The position numbers were made by a program, and so were the translations under genes. This document shows positions 49,451-59,069 of a stretch of DNA of 64,000 nucleotides, in pieces; position 1 is the stretch's first letter; each line of letters begins with the position of its first letter. This DNA is from Anaerosporobacter mobilis DSM 15930 (GTDB lineage Bacteria; Bacillota; Clostridia; Lachnospirales; Lachnospiraceae): assembly GCF_900142955.1 (NCBI RefSeq), contig NZ_FRCP01000018.1:62001-126000 (forward strand), given 5' to 3'. Below the pieces are notes generated by a model. The model had not been told where the DNA came from. It saw only the letters and a list, made by a program, of their open reading frames with translations, and made no database searches.

Positions 49451-51679
49451 ATGAATACAACAACGAAATGCACAAGACCACAGTACGCGTGTACGAATGA
49501 GAAACTAAAATTAATCGGATCCATCGACGGGTACTTCCCAGACTTTGGACATCACCTAGAAAATGAAATGGGTGGTTTATGGCTATATCCAATTAAAGTG
49601 CTAGATGGCTTTTGGATGCACTTTATCGATCATACGGCGAAAACAGTATCCTGCTATATGCAAGCCGATGAATTTAAGAACTTTCCACATAAGAATGAAT
49701 TCTATTATAACCATGGGTTGGGTCACACTACCGTTGTTGCGAAAAGAACACAAATTGCTCCCGAAGGATCTTTGGGTGTTGTAGTTACTTACGAATTTAA
49801 GAATGAAGGCAAAGAAGCTTGTGAGTGCTCTACTGCATTTTTGGCAAGGGTGAATCTTCGTCCTTTATGGCTTGCAGAAGAGATTAATGTATTTGATGGA
49901 ACAGAGGATGAAATCAAATACTTTGAAAATGAAAATATGTTTGTTGCTAAAGATAATCGTAATCCGTGGTATGCTGCACTTTCCTGTTCAGTGGCGCCAG
50001 ATGATACAAGAATGGGACAGTTTTATGGACCTGAAAATACAACTGGTAATGGTGTGAGCTGTGAATATACACATCATTTTACGTTACAACCAGGAGAAGG
50101 TAAAACACTTAAATTCTATATTGCGGGTTCTTTCCGCAAGGAAGAAAAGGCAGTAAGTGAATGTAAGAAGTTACAGCAGGAGAAGGACTTCGAACAGGAA
50201 AAAGAGAAGAAATATGAAGATTTATATAAAGTAGCAAATTTGGAAATTGAAGATAAAAACTTTGAAAATATATATAAATGGGTAAAAGTAAATACAGATT
50301 GGCTTACTCTTGATATTGAGGAATATGGTAGAGGAATTATTGCTGGATTACCTGAATATCCATGGTGGTTTGGATGTGATAGTTTCTATACGCTTCAAGG
50401 TGTACTTTGCATGGGAGATTACAAATTATGTAGAGATACGTTATCCTTAATCCATGATTATTCTGTAAAATACAATGGTAACGGAAGAATCGTTCATGAG
50501 ATATTACCGAATGGACATTGTCCAAACTATGGAAACACACAAGAGACAGCTCATTTTGTGACAATGGTATGGAAGTATTACGAGTGGACTAAAGATCAGT
50601 CACTACTAGATGAAACACTACCATACATTAAAAAGTGTATTACATGGTTACAAGAACAAGATGATGATAATGATTACTTCCCTAGTGGTTATGGAATCAT
50701 TGAAATTGCAGGTCTTAACATGGAGATGATTGATACTGCTGTTTACACATGCGAAGCATACGATTGCTATAGTAAGATTTGTACACTTTATGGTGAGACA
50801 GAGGAGTCTGAAAAATTTGCAAAACTTTCTGAAGATTCTAAAGAACAAATCAACAAAGAGTTATGGGATGATAGAGCAGGTCTTTACTGTGATGCCTTCG
50901 CTTCTTATGAGACAATAGAGAAGAAGAAAGATGTAATTGATGGTATGCTTAAGGAGGCAAAATGCGATCATGTCAGAGAATACATGCAACTTCTTCTTGA
51001 TGAGAGAAAAGAAGATGGAAACAAAGAAAGAGGCTGGCTTTTAAATCGTAACTGGGTAATTAATACGCCGATGGAGATTGGAATAGCACCTATTGATAAG
51101 GCAAATCGTGCACTTGAGATTATGAGTACGGACGAGTTTATCGGAGAATATGGAATGTATCTGAATTCACTAAGTCAATTTGCAACTATGACAATCTCAA
51201 CGGGTGTAATGGCTGTTTCACAGGCAATGTATGGATTTTCCGATGAAGCATTACGTTTAATAAAGAAAATATTTAAGACATTTGGAATGGCAACACCAGG
51301 ATCCATCTCAGAAATGTCTCCGGATTATGGATGCTTTACACAAGCTTGGACAACATATTCGGTTATGCTCCCTATCGTTAGATTCTTCTTTGGTATTTGC
51401 CCAAGTGCAGTTGAGAATAAAATTTATTTAAATCCTTGTATGCCATCAGAATGGACAAAGGCAAGTCTAGGAGATGTGAAAGTGCTTGATGGTAGTATAA
51501 GCATTTCTTATGAACGTGAAGGTAGCCAAGTAAAACTTAATATAAAGAACAATACAGATTATCCAATCGTATTAAAAGGACGTAACAACATCATAGTAAA
51601 CGGACAGGAATTTAATGAACAAGAAATATCACAATCTGAGGTTGAGATTGTGTACGACATAAAGGAGAGCAGTAAGTAA
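49451..51679 (+). CDS. Amylo-alpha-1,6-glucosidase/glycogen-debranching-like (alpha/alpha)6 hydrolase
   Basis: 742 residues from the ATG at 49451. An in-frame ATG at 49439 is only 2 nt from AAAGGAG, so neither start has ideal spacing. An N-terminal beta-sandwich (about 1-265) precedes an (alpha/alpha)6 barrel (about 280-660) and a small C-terminal beta domain. The segment LPEYPWWFGCDSFYTLQG resembles the active-site entrance of the GDE C-terminal family. No signal peptide, so it acts on imported sugar. It sits between the importer and GH65 genes, so a role in trimming branched or unusual alpha-glucosides is likely. The exact GH family is uncertain. Confidence 0.65.
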   Translation: MNTTTKCTRPQYACTNEKLKLIGSIDGYFPDFGHHLENEMGGLWLYPIKVLDGFWMHFIDHTAKTVSCYMQADEFKNFPHKNEFYYNHGLGHTTVVAKRTQIAPEGSLGVVVTYEFKNEGKEACECSTAFLARVNLRPLWLAEEINVFDGTEDEIKYFENENMFVAKDNRNPWYAALSCSVAPDDTRMGQFYGPENTTGNGVSCEYTHHFTLQPGEGKTLKFYIAGSFRKEEKAVSECKKLQQEKDFEQEKEKKYEDLYKVANLEIEDKNFENIYKWVKVNTDWLTLDIEEYGRGIIAGLPEYPWWFGCDSFYTLQGVLCMGDYKLCRDTLSLIHDYSVKYNGNGRIVHEILPNGHCPNYGNTQETAHFVTMVWKYYEWTKDQSLLDETLPYIKKCITWLQEQDDDNDYFPSGYGIIEIAGLNMEMIDTAVYTCEAYDCYSKICTLYGETEESEKFAKLSEDSKEQINKELWDDRAGLYCDAFASYETIEKKKDVIDGMLKEAKCDHVREYMQLLLDERKEDGNKERGWLLNRNWVINTPMEIGIAPIDKANRALEIMSTDEFIGEYGMYLNSLSQFATMTISTGVMAVSQAMYGFSDEALRLIKKIFKTFGMATPGSISEMSPDYGCFTQAWTTYSVMLPIVRFFFGICPSAVENKIYLNPCMPSEWTKASLGDVKVLDGSISISYEREGSQVKLNIKNNTDYPIVLKGRNNIIVNGQEFNEQEISQSEVEIVYDIKESSK

Positions 51680-54036
51680 TGAGTATTATGCAGTATAGTA
51701 AAGGAACAGGAGTTAACGAAAACTGGTTAGTAGAAGAATCAGCATTTGATTCCAGATATCTTGGAAAATGTGAAGCTATTTTCTGCCAAGGTAATGGCTA
51801 TATGGGTGTTAGAGCGGCCCTAGAAGAAGAATATGTGTCAGAGACTCGTAATATGTTTGTGACTGGTACATTCAATAAATTCCATGATACAGAAGTTACA
51901 GAGTTACCTAACTTTCCCGATGTAACTAAGATTATCTTCCAAATTAATGGAAAAGTATTCTCTCTTGATCAGGGTACCATACATCACTACGAAAGAGTAC
52001 TAAATATAAAGAATGGTGAAGTTACTCGTATCGTTGACTGGGAAAGTAAAGATGGAGAGCGTATTGAATTCAAGTTCCTTCGTACCGTTTCTATGAAGGA
52101 TGAACATGTGATTGCATCTAAAGTAGAATTAAAGCCAATATCAGGTGATATTGCTTTAAAAATAATAAGTGGAATTGATGGAACTGTTTCAAACAGTGGT
52201 TCACAGCATTTTGCTGAGGGAAGCAAACGTCTTTATGATTTCACATATTTAGAAATGGTATCTGAAACAATTGAATCAAAAGTTACAGCAGCGATTCATA
52301 CTGCACATCGTTTCTACTTAAATGGTGAAGAAGTAAAGGTAACTACACTTCCTGTAATTGGTCGTAGAGAAATCAAAATCAATGCTTCTATCGAACTTAA
52401 GAAAGATCAAGTTCTAGTTTTAGAAAAAATCTCAACCGTTCATACAACAAGAGATTTAGTATATGATGGAATGGAAGCAGAAAAATCGATTAAATCAGTG
52501 AAAGTAGATGGTAAGAAAAACATAGAAGAAGCATTTGCTCTTGGTTATGACAAGATTTTATGTGAAAGTGCACAGGCTTGGGAAGAAATTTGGAATCAAG
52601 AGGATATTCAAATTGATTCTGTAAATCCTTTTGATCAATTAGCGATGCGATTTGGGATTTACCATCTAAATATCATGGTTAAGAAAGATGATAACCGCGT
52701 TGGAATTGGCGCAAAAGCCCTAAGTGGCGAAGGATATAAAGGACACTCTTTCTGGGATACGGAAGTATTCATTCTTCCTTACTACCTAATGACTCAGCCT
52801 AAAACAGCACGTACCTTATTAGAATATCGCTATAAGAACTTATATGGTGCAAGACTTAAGGCTAAAGAACAAGGTTATGAGGGCGCAATGTATCCTTGGG
52901 AATCTGCTTGGATTGATGATGGTGAAGTAACTCCATTATGGGGTGCAGCTGACGTTGTTACAGGCGAAACTCTAAAAATCCTAACAGGAATTATTGAACA
53001 ACATATTACAGCAGATATTGCATTTGCAGTATGGCAGTACTACATCGTAACACGCGATGAAGAATTCATGAACTTATATGGTTATGAAATGATTATGGAT
53101 ACTGCAAGATTTTGGGCTAGCCGTTTAGAATGGAATGAAGCGAAGAATCAGTATGAAATCAATGATGTAATTGGACCAGATGAATACAAAGAACATGTTA
53201 ACAACAACGTTTATACCAATTATCTAGCCTATTACAACATGAATCTAGCTCTTGAATTAATCGGTAAGATTAGAGAAAACAATACGGAAGTATATGATAG
53301 AATCAACGGTTTATTCTCTCTTACTAAACTAGAAGAGGATTTAGGAGATAAACTACCAAAACTTTATTTACCACAACCAGATAAAGAAACAGGAATTATT
53401 CCTCAATTTGATGGATACTTTGACCTGAAATATATTGACCTTACTAAATACAAACAGTCTTCTATTGTTGGTACTATCTACAATGACTATAACATGGAAC
53501 AGATTAATGAGTTCCAAGTATTAAAACAAGGTGACTTAGTAGTTCTTCTTTACTTATTAGATGATTTGTTTGATGCAGAAACAAAGAGAAAAAACTATAT
53601 GTATTATGAAGAGAGAACATTACATGATTCTTCTTTAAGTAAATCAACTCACAGTGTATTGGCTAATGATTTAGGATTACATGAAGATGCTTATCACTTT
53701 TTTGTAGGGGCTTCTAGTATTGACCTTGGAGAAGAAATGAAATCTTCTGATGCTGGTATTCATAGTGCATCTATGGGAGGTATCTGGCAGTCAGCAGTAT
53801 TAGGATTTGGTGGTGTTCGTGTTGTTGGACAACAGTTAAGAATTGCACCATCTCTTCCAAAAGAATGGAATAGTCTAAGCTTTAGAGTTGTTTGGAGAGG
53901 AACACCATTAAAAGTTACGGTAACAAAGGAAACTGTAAGCATTACAAATCTTTCACATGCAGTAGAGATATTAGTTTATGATGAAGTTGTAGACCTTGAG
54001 AAAAATGCTACCTTTACAACAAAAGTACGAGGTTAA
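51679..54036 (+). CDS. GH65 glycoside phosphorylase (kojibiose/nigerose/trehalose phosphorylase family), first copy
   Basis: 785 residues. N-terminal beta-sandwich (about 1-270), linker helices, (alpha/alpha)6 barrel (about 330-700), C-terminal beta-sheet. Catalytic acid Glu502 lies in IGPDEY, and the phosphate-site motif HDSSLS (about 650) is intact, indicating phosphorolysis rather than hydrolysis. Such enzymes split alpha-glucosides with phosphate, giving beta-glucose-1-phosphate, the substrate of the beta-phosphoglucomutase two genes downstream. Which linkage it prefers cannot be read from sequence. Its ATG overlaps the previous stop by one base. Confidence 0.9.
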   Translation: MSIMQYSKGTGVNENWLVEESAFDSRYLGKCEAIFCQGNGYMGVRAALEEEYVSETRNMFVTGTFNKFHDTEVTELPNFPDVTKIIFQINGKVFSLDQGTIHHYERVLNIKNGEVTRIVDWESKDGERIEFKFLRTVSMKDEHVIASKVELKPISGDIALKIISGIDGTVSNSGSQHFAEGSKRLYDFTYLEMVSETIESKVTAAIHTAHRFYLNGEEVKVTTLPVIGRREIKINASIELKKDQVLVLEKISTVHTTRDLVYDGMEAEKSIKSVKVDGKKNIEEAFALGYDKILCESAQAWEEIWNQEDIQIDSVNPFDQLAMRFGIYHLNIMVKKDDNRVGIGAKALSGEGYKGHSFWDTEVFILPYYLMTQPKTARTLLEYRYKNLYGARLKAKEQGYEGAMYPWESAWIDDGEVTPLWGAADVVTGETLKILTGIIEQHITADIAFAVWQYYIVTRDEEFMNLYGYEMIMDTARFWASRLEWNEAKNQYEINDVIGPDEYKEHVNNNVYTNYLAYYNMNLALELIGKIRENNTEVYDRINGLFSLTKLEEDLGDKLPKLYLPQPDKETGIIPQFDGYFDLKYIDLTKYKQSSIVGTIYNDYNMEQINEFQVLKQGDLVVLLYLLDDLFDAETKRKNYMYYEERTLHDSSLSKSTHSVLANDLGLHEDAYHFFVGASSIDLGEEMKSSDAGIHSASMGGIWQSAVLGFGGVRVVGQQLRIAPSLPKEWNSLSFRVVWRGTPLKVTVTKETVSITNLSHAVEILVYDEVVDLEKNATFTTKVRG

Positions 54037-54054
54037 TAGCTATTAGGAGATAAT

Positions 54055-54074
54055 GTGAAAGAGAAATCTTTCAC
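54055..54074 (+). promoter_or_regulatory. Short GAAA-tetraloop hairpin after the first GH65 gene
   Basis: A perfect 8-bp stem GTGAAAGA/TCTTTCAC capped by a GNRA-type GAAA loop, no T-run. Probably an mRNA stability or processing element within the operon. Confidence 0.4.
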
Positions 54075-54121
54075 GTGGAAATTGGTGTTTACGGCCCCAA
54101 GTTCGCAAGTTATGGAAAGGT

Positions 54122-55918
54122 ATGGTTATTCATATGATTAGAAGACTTGTCAGTAATAATTATGATGAATATGGTGTAAAAGAGAGCTATGAGACTATTA
54201 TAAATGATAGTGAAAATTCTGAGTTACTGGCAGGGTTTCAAATGGAAGTCAACATTCCTTACGAATCCAAACTTACCTTGGTCACCTATTATAAAGGTGG
54301 CTGGGGTAATGAGTTTGGTAAGTGTAACTTTAACATAGATAAAGAGAAGGAAGATTTCTATATTGAGAATACGAGAGGACGCTCAAGTCACGACTACCAT
54401 CCTTTTCTAATCCTTGAATTTGAGGATGGCAATAAGGCTCTCTTGGGATATGCATGGTCAGGAAACTGGTATTTTCATATAAGTAAACAGGGAAGAATTC
54501 TTGTTGGACAAACAAAGAAAATGTTTACGAAGATGTTAGAACCTAAGCAAGAGCTTAAAACACCATCTGTTCTAATCGCATTTTGTAACAAGGAAGAAAA
54601 AAGATCTTTGGTTTCACATCTTCATCAGTTTTTAAGAAGATATTGGATTCCTAAGAATTCTGCCTCAAGAGAACTAATGGTAGAATGGAATCATTGGTGG
54701 ACTTATGAAGATGTCGAAATCAATGAAGAAGTTTTTCTAAGAAACGTTGATGTGGCACACGAACTAGGCATTGAACTATGCACGTTAGATGCTGGTTGGT
54801 ACGGTGATACAAAAACCCACTGGAGTAAACAACAAGGAGATTGGAAACTAGTTAACAAAGAAAAGTTTCCTAATGGACTTAGATATCTAGCAGATTATGT
54901 TTATGACAGGGGAATGAAATTTGGTATTTGGCTGGAGCCAGAGGCATTAGGATTCTATTCAAAGCTTCGAAAGGACAATCAAGTGATCGAAGCTCTCATA
55001 GATGGAAACGCCTATGAAAGTCCATATATCTGTCTTGGTAATCCAGATGGAGCAAGGTTAATTTATAAGTTCATAACAGAATTGGTTGAGGAAACAAATG
55101 CTGATTTTATAAAACTAGACTTTAATTTAGACCCCGAATATGGTTGTAACCGAATCGATCATGGACATGGGCAAGGAGATGGATTATTCCAGCATTATCG
55201 GGAGTACTATCGCATTTTGGATGCAGTTAGAGAACGTTTTCCTAATTTAATTATAGAGAATTGTGCTTCCGGTGGCCTCCGATGTGACTTTGGTATGCTA
55301 CAACATGTACATACCACCTTTTTAAGCGATGTCGATGTTACGAAACATAGCCTTGAGTCATTCTATGAGTTATCTCATTTCGTACCGCCAACTGCCATAC
55401 TACACTTCGCTTGGTCAGAAACGAGAGAGTATGAGGATGGAACGTATGTATTCCCTAGCTTTGTGCTTAAGGAAGGTACAGATGAGAATGCTATTAGATA
55501 CACATTAAGGGCTGCTATGCTTCATCAAATGGGCATTTGCAGGAATTTACCGGATATGCAGGAAGAGTATAGGGATATTTTTAAAGAACAGATTGCGTTT
55601 TATAAATCAGAGGTTAGGCAGTATTTGTTAGAAGGTCAATTATTTCATCTAGTTAGAAAGGATGGAATGATATGTATTCAACTACAGTTGAAGGATAAGT
55701 CACTTGTATTCTGCTTCTATTATGGGGAGAATCCGATGAAACCATTCTGGTTAAAGCTTGTCGCACTGGATGAATCAGAACACTTTTGTTTAACCTTCAC
55801 AGATAAGGGAAGTTCCATGTCAGGAAAAGGAAAACAATTTATGGAGCAAGGGGTTTACCTTGATGGATTCAGGGGGTTAACTTCTGAAATACTTGTTATC
55901 GAAAGGAAGAAAGGTTGA
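54122..55918 (+). CDS. GH36 alpha-galactosidase-like enzyme
   Basis: 598 residues, shorter than the usual 700-plus of bacterial GH36 enzymes; the N-terminal sandwich is compact (about 1-170). The barrel contains WNHWWTYEDVEI, TLDAGWYGD, nucleophile Asp333 in IKLDFN and acid/base Asp403 in LSDVD. It should release alpha-galactose or a related alpha-linked sugar in the cytoplasm. ATGs at 54122 and 54134 are both possible starts, since GGAAAGG is 1 or 13 nt away. Its place among glucoside phosphorylases suggests the imported oligosaccharide carries an alpha-galactosyl or similar cap; this is inference. Confidence 0.82.
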   Translation: MVIHMIRRLVSNNYDEYGVKESYETIINDSENSELLAGFQMEVNIPYESKLTLVTYYKGGWGNEFGKCNFNIDKEKEDFYIENTRGRSSHDYHPFLILEFEDGNKALLGYAWSGNWYFHISKQGRILVGQTKKMFTKMLEPKQELKTPSVLIAFCNKEEKRSLVSHLHQFLRRYWIPKNSASRELMVEWNHWWTYEDVEINEEVFLRNVDVAHELGIELCTLDAGWYGDTKTHWSKQQGDWKLVNKEKFPNGLRYLADYVYDRGMKFGIWLEPEALGFYSKLRKDNQVIEALIDGNAYESPYICLGNPDGARLIYKFITELVEETNADFIKLDFNLDPEYGCNRIDHGHGQGDGLFQHYREYYRILDAVRERFPNLIIENCASGGLRCDFGMLQHVHTTFLSDVDVTKHSLESFYELSHFVPPTAILHFAWSETREYEDGTYVFPSFVLKEGTDENAIRYTLRAAMLHQMGICRNLPDMQEEYRDIFKEQIAFYKSEVRQYLLEGQLFHLVRKDGMICIQLQLKDKSLVFCFYYGENPMKPFWLKLVALDESEHFCLTFTDKGSSMSGKGKQFMEQGVYLDGFRGLTSEILVIERKKG

Positions 55919-55945
55919 AAGAAGTTATGAAGAAAGGGAAAGCAG

Positions 55946-56000
55946 ACTGCTCAATCTTTCAACCTATTTATTTGAGCAGTATTGCAAACAAGTTTGCAAT
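55946..56000 (+). promoter_or_regulatory. Tandem hairpins before the beta-phosphoglucomutase gene
   Basis: ACTGCTCAA/TTGAGCAGT (9 bp, 17-nt loop) and immediately ATTGCAAAC/GTTTGCAAT (9 bp, 2-nt spacer, cruciform-like). They fill the gap between GH36 and pgmB and argue against the long upstream start of pgmB. Confidence 0.5.
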
Positions 56001-56016
56001 ATGCATGGGTATAAAG

Positions 56017-56655
56017 ATGAAAGAATATAAAGGTATCATATTTGATTTAGATGGAGTTATCTGTTTTACAGATCATTTTCATTATTTAGCATGGAAGAAA
56101 ATCGCTGACAAACTTGGCGTTTACTTTGATGAAGTAATCAACAATCGACTTCGTGGAGTAAGCCGTATGGAGAGTCTTGAAATTGTACTTGAAAATTATG
56201 ATAAGCCACTTACAGAGGAAGAAAAAGTTAAACTTGCTGAAGAAAAGAACGATTACTATAAAGAACTTTTAAAGGATATGACTACAGCTGATTTATCAGA
56301 AGAAGTAAAGGAGACATTAGTTAAGCTTCGTGAAAAGGGATTAAAATTATCCATCGGTTCTTCCAGCAAGAATACCAAGTTTATTCTTGAAAGAATAGGG
56401 TTATCAGATTTCTTTGATGCAATTTCTGATGGTAATAATATCACAAAATCTAAGCCAGACCCAGAAGTTTTCCTAAAAGCAGCAGAATATCTTAACTTAA
56501 AACCGGAAGAATGCCTGGTAGTGGAAGATGCTTTTGCAGGTGTTGATGGAGCGATTGCAGGTGATTTTGATTGTGCAGCTCTTGGTGATGCTGCAAGATA
56601 TGAAAAGGCAACTTACAAGTTAAACGGTTTTGATGATTTATTAACGGTTTGCTAA
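56017..56655 (+). CDS. pgmB: Beta-phosphoglucomutase
   Basis: 213 residues from the ATG at 56017. The frame runs back to a TTG at 55915, but the extra 34 residues are encoded by two perfect hairpins and are not conserved-looking. HAD motif I FDLDGVI with nucleophile Asp10 and acid/base Asp12, motif II SIGSSSKN, Lys in KSKPDPEVF, motif IV VVEDAFAGVDGA, helical cap with RLRGVSRMESLE: all beta-PGM hallmarks. It turns beta-glucose-1-phosphate from the flanking GH65 phosphorylases into glucose-6-phosphate. The ribosome site is weak, so translational coupling is possible. Confidence 0.93.
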   Translation: MKEYKGIIFDLDGVICFTDHFHYLAWKKIADKLGVYFDEVINNRLRGVSRMESLEIVLENYDKPLTEEEKVKLAEEKNDYYKELLKDMTTADLSEEVKETLVKLREKGLKLSIGSSSKNTKFILERIGLSDFFDAISDGNNITKSKPDPEVFLKAAEYLNLKPEECLVVEDAFAGVDGAIAGDFDCAALGDAARYEKATYKLNGFDDLLTVC

Positions 56656-56667
56656 GAGGGGAATCAA

Positions 56668-58932
56668 ATGTTAAAATATGAAATTAAAGACTTCCCTTTG
56701 GATCAAGATAACTTAATGTTAGCGGAAACGTTGTTCCATAATGCCAATGGTTATCTTGGAGTACGCTCGAACTTTGAGGAGGGGTACCCTAAGAACATGG
56801 ACTCCATTCGCGGGGAATATATCAATGGATTTTATGATTTTGCTTCGTCACCTCAGGCAGAGAAATTATGTGGCCTTGTAGAAGAAAAACAGACCATGTT
56901 AAATGTCGCCGATACACAAGGTATAGAGATATATATTGAAGGTGAGCGTTTCTCAATGTTTGAGGGAGAAGTTCTAGGGCGAACTAGAACTCTTGACATG
57001 GAAGCAGGCACTACCCTAAGAGAGGTATTATGGAGATCACCGAAAGGGAAAACGGTCCGTATTGAAATTAAAAGAATGGCCTCCTTTGCACTGTTACCAT
57101 TTTTCTTGATCGAATATAAAGTGACACCAGTTGATTTTTCAGGAGAAGTAAAGATTTGTTCGACACATATCGGTAAAGTGATGAACTACTTTAATCCTAA
57201 TGACCCAAGGGTTGCGGGCGAGTCTTTCGAACATCTACTTGTCGAGAGTATAGAAGTTAATAATGATGTATCGTATATCTCTTCAAAGACTTCAAAATCT
57301 GACTTGTGTGTGTGTTCTGCTGTAAAGAATGTGTTTTCGAAAGAAGGAAAAACTGAAATAGTAAAGGAAGATGGAGCAGTCAAAGAAGAATATATAGGAT
57401 TCATCTCGCAAGGGGAGGTGCTTACGCTTTATAAATATACAATTCTATGTGATAGTGTAAGATACCCTAATCTTTCTAATGAAACTAAAGAAAACATGGA
57501 ACAGGCATTATCCACTGACATAAATGAGTGGTATGAGAAACAGAAAGCATATTTAGCAAGTTTTTGGGAAAACTGTGCAATTGATATTGTTGGTAAAAAA
57601 GATTTGAATGAAGCGGTTCATTATAATCTATATCAATTGATTCAATCAGTTGGTAAGGATCCATTTAGCAATATTACAGCGAAAGGACTTAGTGGTGAAG
57701 GCTATGAAGGACATTATTTTTGGGATACAGAGATGTACATGCAACCATTCTTTACGCTTACTGCGAGAGATATAGCAAAGAATCTTATTCGTTATCGATA
57801 TACAATACTAGAGTATGCGAAAGAGAATGCTAGAATCTTAGGGCATAAAAAAGGAGCAGCTTATCCATGGAGAACCATAATGGGTAAGGAATGTTCTGGA
57901 TTCTTCCCAGCTGGTTCCGCACAGTATCATATCAGCGGTGATGTTGCGTACTCCATCGTTTCTTATTATTTGGCTACAAAGGATTTGGAGCTTCTTAGAG
58001 GATGCGGTGCACAGGTATTAATAGAAACAGCAAGACTGTGGATGGATCTGGGTAATTATTATAGAGGTAAATTCCATATTAATGAAGTTACAGGTCCAGA
58101 TGAATATACTTGTCTTGTAAATAACAACTATTATACCAACGTACTTGCTCAGTATAACTTAAGATGGGCGGTTAAGAGTTTTCACTTACTAAAAGAAGCT
58201 GGTCTTATAAGTGATTTGATAGAGAAGACACAGATTACAGAAGAAGAACTTAAAGAATTTGAAGAAGCCGCAGATAAGATGTATCTTCCATATGATGAAG
58301 AAACAGGAATCAATCCTCAAGATGACTCTTTCCTTCAAAAGAAGGTATGGGATCTAACGACTATACCAGAGGACAAAAAACCATTACTTCTGCATTATCA
58401 TCCGATGTATATATATCGATACCAGGTTTGTAAGCAAGCAGATACGGTACTTGCGCATTTCATCTTAGAGGATGCGCAGGACCTTGAAACAATTCGTAAA
58501 TCGTTTGCTTATTATGAAAAGGTTACAACGCATGACTCATCCCTTTCTACTTGTATCTATAGTATTGTTGCTTCAAGGCTTGGACTGGAAGACAAAGCCT
58601 ATGAATATTTCGGTGAGTCTGCTAAGTTAGATCTATTCAATACACATAAGAATACGAAGGATGGTATTCATACGGCTAATATGGGTGGAACTTATATGGC
58701 AATCGTATATGGTTTTGGTGGACTTCGTATTAAAGAAGAAGGACTATTCTTAAATCCACATTTACCAAAACAATGGGAAGGATATCAATTCCGTATCTTA
58801 TTCGAAGATGCTAAAATTAACGTAAAGCGCACGCAAGCAGAATGTAGAATTACACTCTTAGAAGGAAGTAAAAAGAACATTCATGTTTATGGAAAAGAAT
58901 ATTGTTTAGAGAAGGAATTAGTTATTTACTAA
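56668..58932 (+). CDS. GH65 glycoside phosphorylase, second copy
   Basis: 754 residues with the same domain order as the first GH65. Catalytic acid Glu479 in TGPDEY, substrate motif GEGYEGHYFWDTEMY (about 345) and phosphate motif HDSSLS (about 620). It is clearly diverged from the copy at 51679, so the two probably act on different linkages or chain lengths. The gene follows pgmB by 12 nt with AGAGGGG, placing enzyme and mutase in tight coexpression. The precise disaccharide is unknown; kojibiose, nigerose, trehalose, maltose and glucosyl-rhamnose are the family's known options. Confidence 0.9.
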   Translation: MLKYEIKDFPLDQDNLMLAETLFHNANGYLGVRSNFEEGYPKNMDSIRGEYINGFYDFASSPQAEKLCGLVEEKQTMLNVADTQGIEIYIEGERFSMFEGEVLGRTRTLDMEAGTTLREVLWRSPKGKTVRIEIKRMASFALLPFFLIEYKVTPVDFSGEVKICSTHIGKVMNYFNPNDPRVAGESFEHLLVESIEVNNDVSYISSKTSKSDLCVCSAVKNVFSKEGKTEIVKEDGAVKEEYIGFISQGEVLTLYKYTILCDSVRYPNLSNETKENMEQALSTDINEWYEKQKAYLASFWENCAIDIVGKKDLNEAVHYNLYQLIQSVGKDPFSNITAKGLSGEGYEGHYFWDTEMYMQPFFTLTARDIAKNLIRYRYTILEYAKENARILGHKKGAAYPWRTIMGKECSGFFPAGSAQYHISGDVAYSIVSYYLATKDLELLRGCGAQVLIETARLWMDLGNYYRGKFHINEVTGPDEYTCLVNNNYYTNVLAQYNLRWAVKSFHLLKEAGLISDLIEKTQITEEELKEFEEAADKMYLPYDEETGINPQDDSFLQKKVWDLTTIPEDKKPLLLHYHPMYIYRYQVCKQADTVLAHFILEDAQDLETIRKSFAYYEKVTTHDSSLSTCIYSIVASRLGLEDKAYEYFGESAKLDLFNTHKNTKDGIHTANMGGTYMAIVYGFGGLRIKEEGLFLNPHLPKQWEGYQFRILFEDAKINVKRTQAECRITLLEGSKKNIHVYGKEYCLEKELVIY

Positions 58933-58977
58933 AACCGCACACGTAGTCATCACAGTTAACTTATTGTTTTATTAAAT

Positions 58978-59028
58978 AGTCCGAGGAATCTATAGCTAGT
59001 AAACACTAGTAAGATTCTTCGGACTTTC
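58978..59028. terminator. Terminator between convergent GH65 and GH127 genes
   Basis: AGTCCGAGGAATCT pairs with AGATTCTTCGGACT (14 bp, one G-U) with an inner ACTAG-type stem; a short TTT follows on the plus strand. Probably used from both directions. Confidence 0.65.
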
Positions 59029-59069
59029 GTTGTTCGAGATAGTATGGCGTTTAATAAATAAGTTAGTTG

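Noticed and set aside
55915..56016. Long N-terminal extension of beta-phosphoglucomutase from a TTG start
   Set aside because: The extension is encoded by two perfect hairpins and the HAD domain begins right after the ATG at 56017.
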